Below the pieces are notes generated by a model. That model was given only the letters and a program-made list of their open reading frames with translations. It was not told the origin of the DNA and ran no database searches. 64,000 bases of DNA from G963669295 sp963669295 (GTDB taxonomy: Bacteria > Bacteroidota > Bacteroidia > Flavobacteriales_D > CALLUQ01): positions 2,356,001-2,420,000 of the forward strand of contig OY769938.1 of the NCBI GenBank assembly GCA_963669295.1, in the 5' to 3' direction. The first letter of the stretch is position 1. Each line of letters begins with the position of its first letter. The position numbers and the translations under genes were made by a program. Below, piece by piece: positions 18,014 through 26,585 of this stretch.

Positions 18014-18529
18014 TCTTTCGAAATTTTACCACTGGGTCGCGATCATCAAAAAACAATCACTCGTTTTTTTTAGTAATTGCAATTAATCTTTCGAATCGTG
18101 TGCCTGCGTTAATTCTTCTCCATCTTCTAAAAACACGACAGCAGCATGCCACTCTATCAATGTTTATGAGCCTCACCCTCCTCTAACAAGGCTCGTGAAT
18201 GCACTGCCACAACTCACGAACATACTACCACAGCTGCCAACAGCATGTACAGAGCTTCTTCATCCTTGTGTTGGAGTACACAACAACAATAAGGAAGGAA
18301 CTTCTAGCAAAACAAGGCTTGCTTTGTCGGGTCATTTGCTGATACATTGCTTCAGCGAGTAACACAATGTACTGGTAGAGTGTTGTATCATCTTAAGTGA
18401 ACCCTGGTAGTTAACATTAACGACTTACGACAGCATTCAAGAGGCTTAGTACTCTATCGCAAACCTTCCCACTAATCAACTACACCTTCAATTGCTGTTT
18501 TTTCGCCTCCGTTTTTCATTTTTTGAGCT
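18014..18529. other. non-coding stretch, no gene recognised
   Basis: About 500 bases without a credible gene on either strand. A 12-bp direct repeat (TAATCTTTCGAA at 18011 and 18084) brackets its left part. The base composition and poly-C/poly-A runs differ from neighbouring coding DNA, and no terminator, tRNA or conserved RNA fold was recognised. It could be decayed coding sequence, or contain an unrecognised small RNA. Confidence 0.5.
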
Positions 18530-18634
18530 CAATCATTGCAAAGTTGACTTCAATCATTGCAAAATCGACTTCAATTTTCGGGTTTCGCTACTCAATTTAA
18601 GAAATAGCGAAGTCAATTTTCGGCTATTTAATAG
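18530..18634 (+). repeat. five degenerate 21-bp tandem repeats
   Basis: Five consecutive units of exactly 21 bases all begin with CAAT. The first two differ at only two positions; the last three are more diverged. Read on the + strand they encode heptads (NHCKVDF, NHCKIDF, NFRVSLL, NLRNSEV, NFRLFNS) inside a 78-codon open frame starting at 18492. Heptad-coding 21-bp repeats are seen in Bacteroidota, but this frame has no other support as a gene. Confidence 0.65.
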
Positions 18635-18858
18635 TAAAAAACGGGTAAAAACAACAAATTCAACTCATTTTAATCAAAGTGAGACAATGCATGCAACCTT
18701 TGCCCCGGTTGTAACGTCTATAAAGTAATTAATCGCTTTCAGCACGCTGTTGCGCATCAAGATCTAATCAGTATTGCTCGAAAGTATTTTGTTGAATCAG
18801 TCTCCACCCTGCGTGTCCCGGCCAGGGCATTATGGTAAGAGGCACAATACTCTTTATC

Positions 18859-19341
18859 ATGAAAAAAATGATCAGAGTGGCCATACCGCGCAATGCAGAA
18901 GAATTGCTTGAGTTGGCACAAAAAGTGGTTGCCCACCACAATGCAATGGGCAATGCAAGTCCGCTGAGTATCATTGATATGACAGCTTTAGAAAACATCA
19001 CTAACGCTGCTCAATTAGAGCATGTAGATGGTGAAACGTTACGAAAGCAGGCGGAGCTCGCTACCGAGCGTGAGCGTAATTTGCTCGGCATCTCTAAGTA
19101 CCAAAACGTTAATACGAAAGGCACAGTGCTGCATTTCCTTACCTCCATTCGCGACATTTGTTTGGGCGTGTACAAAGGCGAGGAACGCGAACTTGGAAGC
19201 TTTGGATTTGACGTAGTCATTACATCCGTTGGCAGGGGTATTTCAGATGATGATGAGTCCATCACCGACAACGAGGTGGATGAAAATGCCCTGAGTGGTC
19301 AGGGCGACATCTCCATCGACGAAGAAGGGTTGGACCGATAG
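18859..19341 (+). CDS. conserved-looking hypothetical protein
   Basis: The 160-residue product has no signal peptide. The first part (MKKMIRVAIPRNAEELLELA) is followed by a helical region and a stretch near 85-120 with a distinctive order, VLHFLTSIRDICLGVYKGEERELGSFGFDV. I have an impression of this (S/R)RD...KGxERxLGxxGFxV pattern in other small Bacteroidota proteins but cannot name a family. The tail is very acidic (DDDESITDNEVDENAL). The internal ATG was preferred because the longer reading adds only nine unlikely residues. It is followed by its own terminator and is otherwise isolated. DNA-binding or phage-derived origin cannot be excluded. Confidence 0.62.
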   Translation: MKKMIRVAIPRNAEELLELAQKVVAHHNAMGNASPLSIIDMTALENITNAAQLEHVDGETLRKQAELATERERNLLGISKYQNVNTKGTVLHFLTSIRDICLGVYKGEERELGSFGFDVVITSVGRGISDDDESITDNEVDENALSGQGDISIDEEGLDR

Positions 19342-19387
19342 GTTAACCACTCCCTTTCTTTAACCGGAAAGGTCACCAGTACTGGAG

Positions 19388-19422
19388 CCCGGGCATTGTA
19401 ACGATGTCCGGGTTATTTTTTT
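19388..19422 (+). terminator. rho-independent terminator
   Basis: CCCGGGCAT pairs with ATGTCCGGG (one G-T pair) around a seven-base loop, then TTATTTTTTT. It ends the 160-residue gene, and its T tract overlaps the stop and last lysine codons of the converging small gene. Confidence 0.85.
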
Positions 19423-19589
19423 GCCATGCCCATGCCAATGGCCACACCGGCACCAGCGCCTATGGCCACACCAGCAGCAATGTTGCCCATGGCTACTCCT
19501 AGTGCAGTGCCTACACCTATGCTAATGGCCACCCATATGCCTGGGTGCTGAAACCCAGATGGCGATTTTTTGTTGTTGGTTGATCCCAT
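19413..19589 (-). CDS. 58-residue glycine-zipper membrane protein
   Basis: The frame runs from ATGGGATCAACC to TAA and encodes 58 residues. A polar N-terminus of about 18 residues (MGSTNNKKSPSGFQHPG) is followed by one long stretch of alternating G and A with V, I and M (GVAMGNIAAGVAIGAGAGVA and similar) and the ending GMGMAKK. This is a glycine-zipper pattern of tightly packed membrane helices, as in small membrane proteins and some toxin-like peptides. The gene is divergent from the deaminase-like gene (111 bases away) and converges on the terminator of the 160-residue gene. The periodic GxxxG spacing and codon choice make chance unlikely, but expression is unproven. Confidence 0.6.
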   Translation of the reverse strand: MGSTNNKKSPSGFQHPGIWVAISIGVGTALGVAMGNIAAGVAIGAGAGVAIGMGMAKK

Positions 19590-19699
19590 ACTAGATGCAA
19601 CGTTTACACCACAAAAGATACAACAAATATGGCAATGGTGACAGGGACTGCTTGTTGGTGAACAGGGTGTAAGACCGTATAAATTTCGTATCTTGAAGC

Positions 19700-20893
19700 A
19701 TGCTGTATGCCATAAAACACCCTCCTAAAATTAAGGCCAATGCCCACCATGCTGGTGGCACGACTCAATTCACTACTACTCCGCTTCAGCGGTACAAGGG
19801 GCCAACAAAAACCAAGAATATGGCTTCTTTTGGTTATCGGGCACGTACTGATGGTGCCAAACTGATTCCCAAAACAGGAGCGGCCAATTACGGCATTATA
19901 AAGGTAACCGATAGTGGAGGAACCGCAGAGCAAAAAGGCATGATGAGCCAGGGGCTTAATGCTCATAGTGAGAAACGATTGATTGGATGGGCGGAGCAAA
20001 GCAAAAACGTGAATACCTCGAACAACAAACCCGCCCCCAATGCCATTGGAGTGAACCACATCAATTGGTTGTTTACCGAGTTAAAACCTTGTGGCCCTTG
20101 TGATGGGTTTTTAAAGCAAAAACTACACAACAATGTAGAAGTGTTTTACAACCAGGAGATTAAGGATCAGGATGTAATGTTTGCAAACTTGGCCGACCAT
20201 TATGCCGACGAAGTAATCACTGGCCAGCGTCCAATTTTTGTAACACAATGGAATCGCAAACAGCGCGATTACATTTACATGGATATGAACGTACGCATTC
20301 GAAAGAAACATGAACAAAAGCATGGGAATAAAGATTTTGGTAGGAGTTACTTTCATGAAGCAGAACGATGGGATAAGGCATATACTGAAGTAGGGCAAGA
20401 GTTCAGCAAGCATTTTGGCGATAAAATACAACACCCTAACCTATGGAATGCGGTAACCAACAACATGCAAATAAAGCACGGCCAAATTTTTGCGGCTGGA
20501 AACAACGGGAAAAAAGCCAATAGCGACCCCTTCTTTGATGCCATCACAAAATCGAAGAAAATTGTACTCAAAGCCATTGATATAAAACAAAAGGCGTTGG
20601 AGTATTTACTAGATCAATCCATTGCGGTATACGAAACCGATGAAGAAGGCAGTGAAAATAACCCGATCGGTTATCCACCAAAAATTTACCAGCACTTAAT
20701 TCCTTTTTCCATCGGTGAACGGGAGCAAAATAACCAATGCAAAATTTATCAACGGGGCAGGAACCCACTTCGGGCAAGGCCTTATGTGGAAGAAATTAAT
20801 GAAGACATGATAGATGTGAACGAAAAGCATGATAAAACCGGTAAATCGTCGAAAGGGAATAACAGCTTTTCGAACATTGAATGGGTGGAATAA
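19700..20893 (+). CDS. putative deaminase-fold toxin (HxE...PCxxC)
   Basis: The 397-residue protein carries the zinc signature of the cytidine-deaminase superfamily: H89-S-E91 (HSEKRLIGW), then about 40 residues later P130-C131-G-P-C134 (ELKPCGPCDGFL). Nucleic-acid and nucleotide deaminases of this fold are common C-terminal domains of bacterial polymorphic toxins. The N-terminus has PLQRYKG (28-34), similar to injection-system cargo leaders, followed by ASFGYRARTDGAKL. The C-terminal 250 residues are charged and of unknown structure; they may define substrate specificity or a second domain. There is no signal peptide and no obvious immunity gene. Base or nucleotide deamination is inferred from the motif only; an unrelated zinc protein is possible but less likely. 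Confidence 0.68.
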   Translation: MLYAIKHPPKIKANAHHAGGTTQFTTTPLQRYKGPTKTKNMASFGYRARTDGAKLIPKTGAANYGIIKVTDSGGTAEQKGMMSQGLNAHSEKRLIGWAEQSKNVNTSNNKPAPNAIGVNHINWLFTELKPCGPCDGFLKQKLHNNVEVFYNQEIKDQDVMFANLADHYADEVITGQRPIFVTQWNRKQRDYIYMDMNVRIRKKHEQKHGNKDFGRSYFHEAERWDKAYTEVGQEFSKHFGDKIQHPNLWNAVTNNMQIKHGQIFAAGNNGKKANSDPFFDAITKSKKIVLKAIDIKQKALEYLLDQSIAVYETDEEGSENNPIGYPPKIYQHLIPFSIGEREQNNQCKIYQRGRNPLRARPYVEEINEDMIDVNEKHDKTGKSSKGNNSFSNIEWVE

Positions 20894-20911
20894 AAGTAAC
20901 GATAGAATGCC

Positions 20912-20995
20912 TTAAAAATATCCTACTCCTACCTCCTTCGAGTTCACCATTAGCACTGGCATTTCAATAGGGTTTGATTCGCCAAATCCTTTCAT
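20912..20995 (-). pseudogene. 27-codon remnant with the tail of a universal stress protein
   Basis: A short frame whose ATG overlaps the stop of the histidine kinase gene (ATGA) ends in EMPVLMVNSKEVGVGYF and a TAA. Those last 17 residues are identical to the C-terminus of the universal stress protein near 30.9 kb, and the DNA is identical over 53 bases. The 10 residues in front (MKGFGESNPI) are unlike that protein. It is best explained as a displaced or truncated gene end, not a functional gene. Confidence 0.75.
20913..20965. repeat. 53-bp direct repeat, left copy
   Basis: This stretch is identical, in the same orientation, to 30861-30913, which is the last 53 bases of the universal stress protein gene (including part of the stop codon). 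It forms the left edge of a 10-kb block. Confidence 0.9.
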
Positions 20996-22914
20996 GTGTT
21001 ATTTTCAGTTTGAGGAATGATAAGCACCACTATAGTACCTTCTACTTCATCATTTTCATTGAGTACGTCATTGATGGTAATGGTCATTTTCTTTTTTCGG
21101 TCAACATTTAATGCCTCTAATCGCTCATAAGTAATTTGCATGCCAATAGATTTGTGATTCGCTGGTTGAAGTGTTGAGGCTAGTGCGCGTCCTATGCCAT
21201 TATCAGTAATGGTGCAATGTAAATTCTGTTGATGTAACGCAAATGTAATGGATAAACTTTGTTCTCCTTCTTTATGATCGAGCCCGTGCTTTAAAGCATT
21301 TTCCGCATAGGGTTGTATGAGCATGGTAGGAACTAATATTTGCGTGGGGTCTATGTTTTCTTCTACGGTAATGTTAAATTGAAAACGGCCTTTAAATCGC
21401 AATTGTTCCAGGTCTAAATACGCATTTAGGTAATCAATTTCTTGCGTCAATGAGATAGCCTTTTCTCGTGAGTTGTCAAGCGTCATGCGAATGAGTTGGG
21501 CAAAACGGGCGAGATAAAGCCCCGCTTTATCACCATCGTTTTGAGTAATAAACCGTTGTATAGAAGTAAGGCAATTGAAAATAAAATGGGGATTCATTTG
21601 TGCGCGTAAGGCTGCTTGCTCGGAAGCGATCAACTGTTGACCAAGTTCGGCCCGTTTGCGACGTTGATTGCTATAGTAAATAATAACAATAACGATTGCT
21701 ATTAGCATGAACCCAAATAAAATGAAATTACGTAGTACCAATTTCGATTGCAATTCTCGTTGATTTAATTCGAGTTGTTGGATGGCGTTTTCTTTTTGTT
21801 GGGTTTCGTAATAGGTCTGTAATTCTTCCAATTGCCGTGCTTTTTCAGCCGTAAAAACAGAATCTTTAATGGTACTGTAACGTTGTTGATAATGATAGGC
21901 ACTGTCGTAATTTCCCAGACCAGCATAGCTCTCAGCAATCAATAACTGCAACGACAATGTGTATCGAGGATCGAGGGTGCGGTGTTTTTGGCCTATTTTG
22001 CTGTACAAGTTGATTGCCTCCCAATGGAAGCCTACCTTGGTCATGTGTTTTCCAACATACAATATGGCACTGGGAAATAAAGGCGCTGCTTTGGTGTTTT
22101 GCTCAATAGAATCAGCACGATGAAAGCAAATATTGGCTTTGGTTTGTTCATTCAACATGGCATAACACAGCCCCATCATGCCTAAGGTACAGAATTGAGC
22201 ACTTGGCTTATTAACGAGTTTGCTAAGTGTCATGGCCTCGTGGTAGTAGGTTAATGCACCAGCATAATCTTTTTGGTAAGAGAAATGCATGGAACCTACA
22301 GTAATGGTTGCGCTGATTAAAGTAGTGGTGTCTTGAAGTTCAGCCGCCATTTCCTTTCGGATGAGGTATTGTTTTGTTGCCAATTGGTACTCCCCTAAGT
22401 CTTCATGAATCACACCGGTATTGGCCGCCAGGCGCATTGCAAGCCTTAGTAGCCCGGCTTTTCGAGCCACGGCAAACCCTAGATCAGAATATTCTAATGC
22501 GCCTTCATAGTTGTAGTTGGTGCGCAATAACCAGGAAATTCTCAAGTAAATTTCTGCCAACCAGGCATCTTCCTGGCATTGTTGGGCCAGTGTAGCACCT
22601 TTCTTTAAGTGCTCCAGTGCAGCAGAGTAATTGTTCCGAACGTTATGGGCTTCCCCAAGTTGGTAGTAAGATTTAATGGTCCCTTTATTGTACTTCGCTT
22701 GTTCACTTAAGTAAAGCGCTTTGTTGATCAACACCAATGCCAGTGAAGTATCGGTGTATTCAATGGTGGTAATAACATCGTGGAGTAAATTTACTCGTTG
22801 CGTGTCGTGCTTCATCACAACAAGCTGTTGCTCTAAACTATCAGGTAGGGCTTGCCCAGCCACTTTAAATAGCGACAACAAAACAAAGCACATTATGAGC
22901 AATACCTTTGGCAT
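20992..22914 (-). CDS. TPR-containing LytS-type sensor histidine kinase without an adjacent regulator
   Basis: The ATG (MPKVLLIMCF) gives a 640-residue protein with signal peptide; a longer reading begins at TTG. TPR units fill about 50-350. A coiled coil (YYETQQKENAIQQLELNQRE), a membrane helix near 395-415 and a His_kinase domain follow: MNPHFIFNCLTSIQ with the acceptor histidine, then PYAENALKHG and DNGIG. Kinases of this type are normally coupled to a LytTR regulator, but here the ATGA at the end leads only into the 27-codon remnant. An orphan LytTR regulator lies 9 kb away at the other end of the repeat-flanked block and is the best candidate partner (inference). Confidence 0.9.
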   Translation of the reverse strand: MPKVLLIMCFVLLSLFKVAGQALPDSLEQQLVVMKHDTQRVNLLHDVITTIEYTDTSLALVLINKALYLSEQAKYNKGTIKSYYQLGEAHNVRNNYSAALEHLKKGATLAQQCQEDAWLAEIYLRISWLLRTNYNYEGALEYSDLGFAVARKAGLLRLAMRLAANTGVIHEDLGEYQLATKQYLIRKEMAAELQDTTTLISATITVGSMHFSYQKDYAGALTYYHEAMTLSKLVNKPSAQFCTLGMMGLCYAMLNEQTKANICFHRADSIEQNTKAAPLFPSAILYVGKHMTKVGFHWEAINLYSKIGQKHRTLDPRYTLSLQLLIAESYAGLGNYDSAYHYQQRYSTIKDSVFTAEKARQLEELQTYYETQQKENAIQQLELNQRELQSKLVLRNFILFGFMLIAIVIVIIYYSNQRRKRAELGQQLIASEQAALRAQMNPHFIFNCLTSIQRFITQNDGDKAGLYLARFAQLIRMTLDNSREKAISLTQEIDYLNAYLDLEQLRFKGRFQFNITVEENIDPTQILVPTMLIQPYAENALKHGLDHKEGEQSLSITFALHQQNLHCTITDNGIGRALASTLQPANHKSIGMQITYERLEALNVDRKKKMTITINDVLNENDEVEGTIVVLIIPQTENNT

Positions 22915-22969
22915 GGTTACAGTAGTCAAGGTATTCAACTTTAGCGATGAAGCAATGATGATTACCTAA

Positions 22970-23007
22970 AAAAATAAGTTGCCCACACAGGAAGGCAACT
23001 TATTTTT
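22970..23007 (-). terminator. rho-independent terminator of the secreted-protein operon
   Basis: A perfect 14-bp stem (AAAAATAAGTTGCC with GGCAACTTATTTTT) begins right after the stop of the minus-strand T9SS gene. U tracts are present in both directions. It separates the four-gene run from the kinase gene downstream. Confidence 0.9.
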
Positions 23008-24642
23008 CTATTGAATGATAATTTTTTTCACCAGCAACTGACCTTCTCGAGTTATTCTTACGAAATAAATGCCTGGAGGTTGGTCAGTTTTAAGTGTAGC
23101 TTCCACTTGCTTACCTCGCAATGATTGATGTTGATATACCTCTTTCCCCAATAAATCTACCACTTCAATGAGCACATCGCTAGTGCTTTCAGAAAAAACA
23201 CTCACCTGAAATTGCCCGTTATTAGGGTTAGGGGAGATGGTTACTTTTCCATCGTCAAAGGTTGAGTGAAGTTTTGGAGGTTTTGGATCGGGTATGTCTG
23301 GAAGTATCAGACTTTTAGTACATGGTGTTAAAAAGGCATGAAAGTTAGCACCATCTTGCACATGAAACCCTTCACTTCGCAGCACAATTTCATCAACAGC
23401 CTGAAAGATCACCTCATTGCCTGCAGGGATGGTTATTTGAGGCCCAGCAGTAATAGTATTGTTAACAGCATATTCCAGTGGACCGAGTGTTTGGTCTTGA
23501 ATCAATATTTCGTTTTGAATAAGCATGTCGCTGACACAGCAGGGATCTGGTGGTTTCGAAACAGGTTGATAATTGAAGAATGGAGAAGGGAGCGTGTTTC
23601 CAGGAATGTTTTTAATGATTTCGCCTGAAACAACTGTTGTCCCACAATCGTTGGTCAGCTCTAATAAATAAGGATATCCGCTTAGGGAAGCAATGGCCTC
23701 ATTGCCCTGTCCGGTTTCACCATCCCAACACACCTTGTCAGAAGGGTTATTGATGGTGATGGTACGCATAATGGTTCCGCCCAGTTGGTTATAAATATCG
23801 AGCTTCATGCGCGATGCCCTGGCCAGACCGGTAATACAAAAAGGCTGGTTGGGGTGATGAAAGTTGGTGGCGGTAACATTCATAGGGCCATCTGTGCTGC
23901 TGCATAAATTCCTGCACCCCTTAGTCACCAGTACATCATCCACAAAAAAATGGGGGTCGGCATTTGTATTGCCCACATACCAGGTATCATTTTCACTAAA
24001 AAAACTTCCAATGGTGAGCCAATCATATTTTTGATCAGCTACCATATTGCCAGAAACACGAATCCATCCATCTTCAGGCATGATCACCACGTTGAAGTCG
24101 TGTTGAACTTGAGGATGGTCTGGAATGAGCCATCCGTTGCAACCGCTGGGACGCGATGTAGTAAACAAGGCACCAATTCTATTACTTCCTACCACAAGGT
24201 TGGGGTCTGTATGGAAGACTCCCGAATTTCCAGGGGTGTAGCTACCAGCTTGTACATAGAACTCTACATAGTAGGATTCGCCAATCTCCATTTTTTGATC
24301 CAGTTGAACAATGAGGTACTCTCTATACCCTCCCTGGGCACCTGGAGTGGATGCTATTAACCCGGCATATCCATCTCCTCCATGAGGAGTTACCGGGCTA
24401 AGGCCACATGTGTTATGATAGTCGGCAGTTCCGGAAACGTACGAGCCAACCAGTCCACAGCCCGCTTTACGCACATCCCAATCGTTCAAGCATGTAATTT
24501 CGGTGGTCAATTGATTAAACCAGGTAGGGCAACAACTTTTGCTTTCAAAACCAGGGTTAGGAACAAGGTTGGGGTTTTGTCCCATCGATTGATGGGATGC
24601 TCCAATGATAGATAGTAAAAGAATAATTATGAGTTGTTTCAT
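23008..24642 (-). CDS. T9SS-secreted protein with jelly-roll-like and coathanger-like modules
   Basis: The signal peptide (1-21) is followed by a beta-sandwich-like region (about 22-240) that begins NLVPNPGFESKSCCPTWF, a pattern of carbohydrate-binding-like or collagen-like N-terminal domains in secreted proteins. A gliding-type module follows (ASRMKLDIYNQLGGTIMR). Then comes a GFHVQDGANFHAF motif characteristic of the 3-coathanger stack domain (about 410-430). The type A sorting domain at the end (SPNPNNGQFQVSV, LLGKEV, LRGKQVEATL) is closely related to that of the next gene upstream. It is the last gene of the four-gene run. Confidence 0.83.
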   Translation of the reverse strand: MKQLIIILLLSIIGASHQSMGQNPNLVPNPGFESKSCCPTWFNQLTTEITCLNDWDVRKAGCGLVGSYVSGTADYHNTCGLSPVTPHGGDGYAGLIASTPGAQGGYREYLIVQLDQKMEIGESYYVEFYVQAGSYTPGNSGVFHTDPNLVVGSNRIGALFTTSRPSGCNGWLIPDHPQVQHDFNVVIMPEDGWIRVSGNMVADQKYDWLTIGSFFSENDTWYVGNTNADPHFFVDDVLVTKGCRNLCSSTDGPMNVTATNFHHPNQPFCITGLARASRMKLDIYNQLGGTIMRTITINNPSDKVCWDGETGQGNEAIASLSGYPYLLELTNDCGTTVVSGEIIKNIPGNTLPSPFFNYQPVSKPPDPCCVSDMLIQNEILIQDQTLGPLEYAVNNTITAGPQITIPAGNEVIFQAVDEIVLRSEGFHVQDGANFHAFLTPCTKSLILPDIPDPKPPKLHSTFDDGKVTISPNPNNGQFQVSVFSESTSDVLIEVVDLLGKEVYQHQSLRGKQVEATLKTDQPPGIYFVRITREGQLLVKKIIIQ

Positions 24643-24653
24643 GATGAATGGTT

Positions 24654-26531
24654 TTAATGGATAATCAACTTTTTAACCAGCCTTTCTTTTCCACAGCATA
24701 TTTTTATAAAATAAGTGCCAGGCGACTGAGTTAAACTGAGGGTGGCTTCTACTTGTTTGCCCCTTAGCATTTCATGTCGATACACTTCTTTTCCCAACAA
24801 GTCAATCACTGTAATGAGTACATCGTTAGTGCTTTCCGCTTGAACGCTTACCTGAAATTGCCCGTTATTGGGGTTGGGGTAAACATTGACCTGTTGAGGT
24901 GTAACTTCTTTGGTAAATTCTATGGCATGGTTGTGTTGCGTTTGTCCTTCCTCTATTTCGTTGGGGTTGAGCCATGCATTGCGCGTAGCATTTGCGCATG
25001 GGTGGTTAATAATTAATGCATGAAAATCGCTGCCTTGCTCAGCATGAAACCCTTCTTCTAAGGTTATTTCAATGCCCGCTTCAAATCGAATGTTTGCCAT
25101 ATCTTCTACCACATAATCGCCTATAGGAAGTAAGTTGCTTACTTCCCGCCCGGCTTGAATGAAATTGCGTGAGGTATGTATTTCGCTGGCCAATGTATTT
25201 TCATTTTGAAAGAACGTTTGGTTGACTTCGTTCAATAAAAATTCAGCTATATCTGCACTCATGCTCAGATGCCATCGATTCACATCTTCAGCAAAAATGG
25301 CGTCAAATGGCGATACATTTGAGGGGGGAAAAGGATAGCCTTGTAACCCATGTACATTGGTAAAAAAATCAGTAGTATTAATATCGAGGGCACTGGTAAT
25401 GGGAACAAAAGAAAATCGCCCTGCATCAGTATTTGCCGGCCCTAGCCCTGCATCGTTAATGGCATCCGCAATGTTTTGCAATTGGAAGTCAAAATCCAGA
25501 AATCCTCCCGGTGCATCGTCAATGGCAGGGGTATTGAATAAATTAGGCCGTAGCTTTAACTTAATGGGGCTTATCCCGAGTCGTACAAAACCATCAAAAA
25601 GCATGTTGTCGCCAGGTCTCCCCGGTAATACATAGGTATTACTGCGAATAGTAAATGGAATGCTGTTATGATTCCATTCGAAATAGGCATCACCAGGGTT
25701 AAGGTTGGCTTGCGATGTGGCAATGCCGCTGCCATTCGCCACAGCTACTTTTCTCAAATTGTTAGGGTAGCTTCCAACATTATTCAGGTCGGCAAGAAAA
25801 ACACTGCGTTCAAGGTTAGCGGTAAAGTATGGGTTGGCCATTTGCTTGGCTGCTGGAGCAGCAAGGTTAAATAGCTGTGTTAATGCCGACCCGAAAGGGT
25901 CAATATTCACAGGAAATACTCCCGGGGCTTCGGTCCAGAAATCAATCATATGCTGTAGCCCTAAAGGAACATTAGCCCCCTGGTGGGGAGAATCAAAAGA
26001 AATATAAAGGCGCGTATTGTGAGGAACATTGTTGTGTTCCATGTGTGCCAATGCGTAGCGTGCCACGATCCCTCCCATGCTCATCCCCATGATAACAATT
26101 TGCTCATTGGAGCCATTTTGTACCAGTTGATCGTTGATTTCTTGAATCAATGCTTGTACAAGAAAAGCATTACGTTGAATGAATGTGCCTCCCTTATCGT
26201 AATCTAAAATGATGATGTCGTACCCTTCGGTGAGTAGATTGAATGCAAAGTCATTGCCTCGAATGCCATTGAAAATAGCTTGTTCATCTTCGTTAAATAT
26301 ATCAGCGAATTCACCAAAAGGATTAAATCCTCCTAATACAATAAAAGGGCGTTGAATACTGGTGTGTCCGCAACCATGCCATACCGAATAATTTCCTTCT
26401 GCTTTATCGAGTAAGTAAGCAATGTCGGCCTGTATCGTTACATCTTCTACATCTGCCACCTCATCTACCTGCGCAAAAACTCCGCTGCACATAAATGTGC
26501 AAAGCACTAAAATAAAATACGTTGTTTTCAT
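24654..26531 (-). CDS. T9SS-secreted lipase-like alpha/beta hydrolase
   Basis: The 625-residue protein has a signal peptide (1-20) and an alpha/beta-hydrolase domain: FIVLGGFNPFG (strand and oxyanion region), DIIILDYDKGG and the nucleophile elbow GMSMGG with S151, followed by ARYALAHME and SFDSPHQGANVPLG. Such sequences are typical of lipases or esterases of the PGAP1/DUF676 kind. A distal part has a coathanger-like repeat (GFHAEQGSDFHAL) and a type A T9SS tail (YPNPNNGQFQVSV). The tail is near-identical in parts to that of the neighbouring gene, which points to a recent duplication. It is likely cell-surface and acts on esters; the substrate is unknown. Confidence 0.85.
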   Translation of the reverse strand: MKTTYFILVLCTFMCSGVFAQVDEVADVEDVTIQADIAYLLDKAEGNYSVWHGCGHTSIQRPFIVLGGFNPFGEFADIFNEDEQAIFNGIRGNDFAFNLLTEGYDIIILDYDKGGTFIQRNAFLVQALIQEINDQLVQNGSNEQIVIMGMSMGGIVARYALAHMEHNNVPHNTRLYISFDSPHQGANVPLGLQHMIDFWTEAPGVFPVNIDPFGSALTQLFNLAAPAAKQMANPYFTANLERSVFLADLNNVGSYPNNLRKVAVANGSGIATSQANLNPGDAYFEWNHNSIPFTIRSNTYVLPGRPGDNMLFDGFVRLGISPIKLKLRPNLFNTPAIDDAPGGFLDFDFQLQNIADAINDAGLGPANTDAGRFSFVPITSALDINTTDFFTNVHGLQGYPFPPSNVSPFDAIFAEDVNRWHLSMSADIAEFLLNEVNQTFFQNENTLASEIHTSRNFIQAGREVSNLLPIGDYVVEDMANIRFEAGIEITLEEGFHAEQGSDFHALIINHPCANATRNAWLNPNEIEEGQTQHNHAIEFTKEVTPQQVNVYPNPNNGQFQVSVQAESTNDVLITVIDLLGKEVYRHEMLRGKQVEATLSLTQSPGTYFIKICCGKERLVKKLIIH

Positions 26532-26554
26532 AATGTATCGTATGATAGGTAAGG

Positions 26555-26583
26555 AATACCCCAGGAGTTACTCCTGGGGTATT
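26555..26583. other. perfect intercistronic hairpin without a T tract
   Basis: AATACCCCAGGAG, loop TTA, then its exact 13-base complement, between the second and third genes of the secreted-protein run. On the minus strand no U-run follows. It may stabilise or cleave the mRNA, or act as a weak attenuator. Confidence 0.6.
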
Positions 26584-26585
26584 GA

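Noticed and set aside
18014..18529. Integron, tRNA-like or known small RNA in the long non-coding stretch
   Set aside because: No paired attC-like cores, cloverleaf or known RNA core could be traced by eye.
18492..18728. 78-codon frame over the 21-bp repeats as a real gene
   Set aside because: Only the repeat periodicity supports it. No signal, no homologue recalled, and the flanking codons look random. Kept as a repeat only.
20912..20995. 27-codon frame as a functional small gene coupled to the kinase
   Set aside because: The ATGA overlap is suggestive, but 17 of 27 residues are the tail of a stress protein, which is better explained by duplication.
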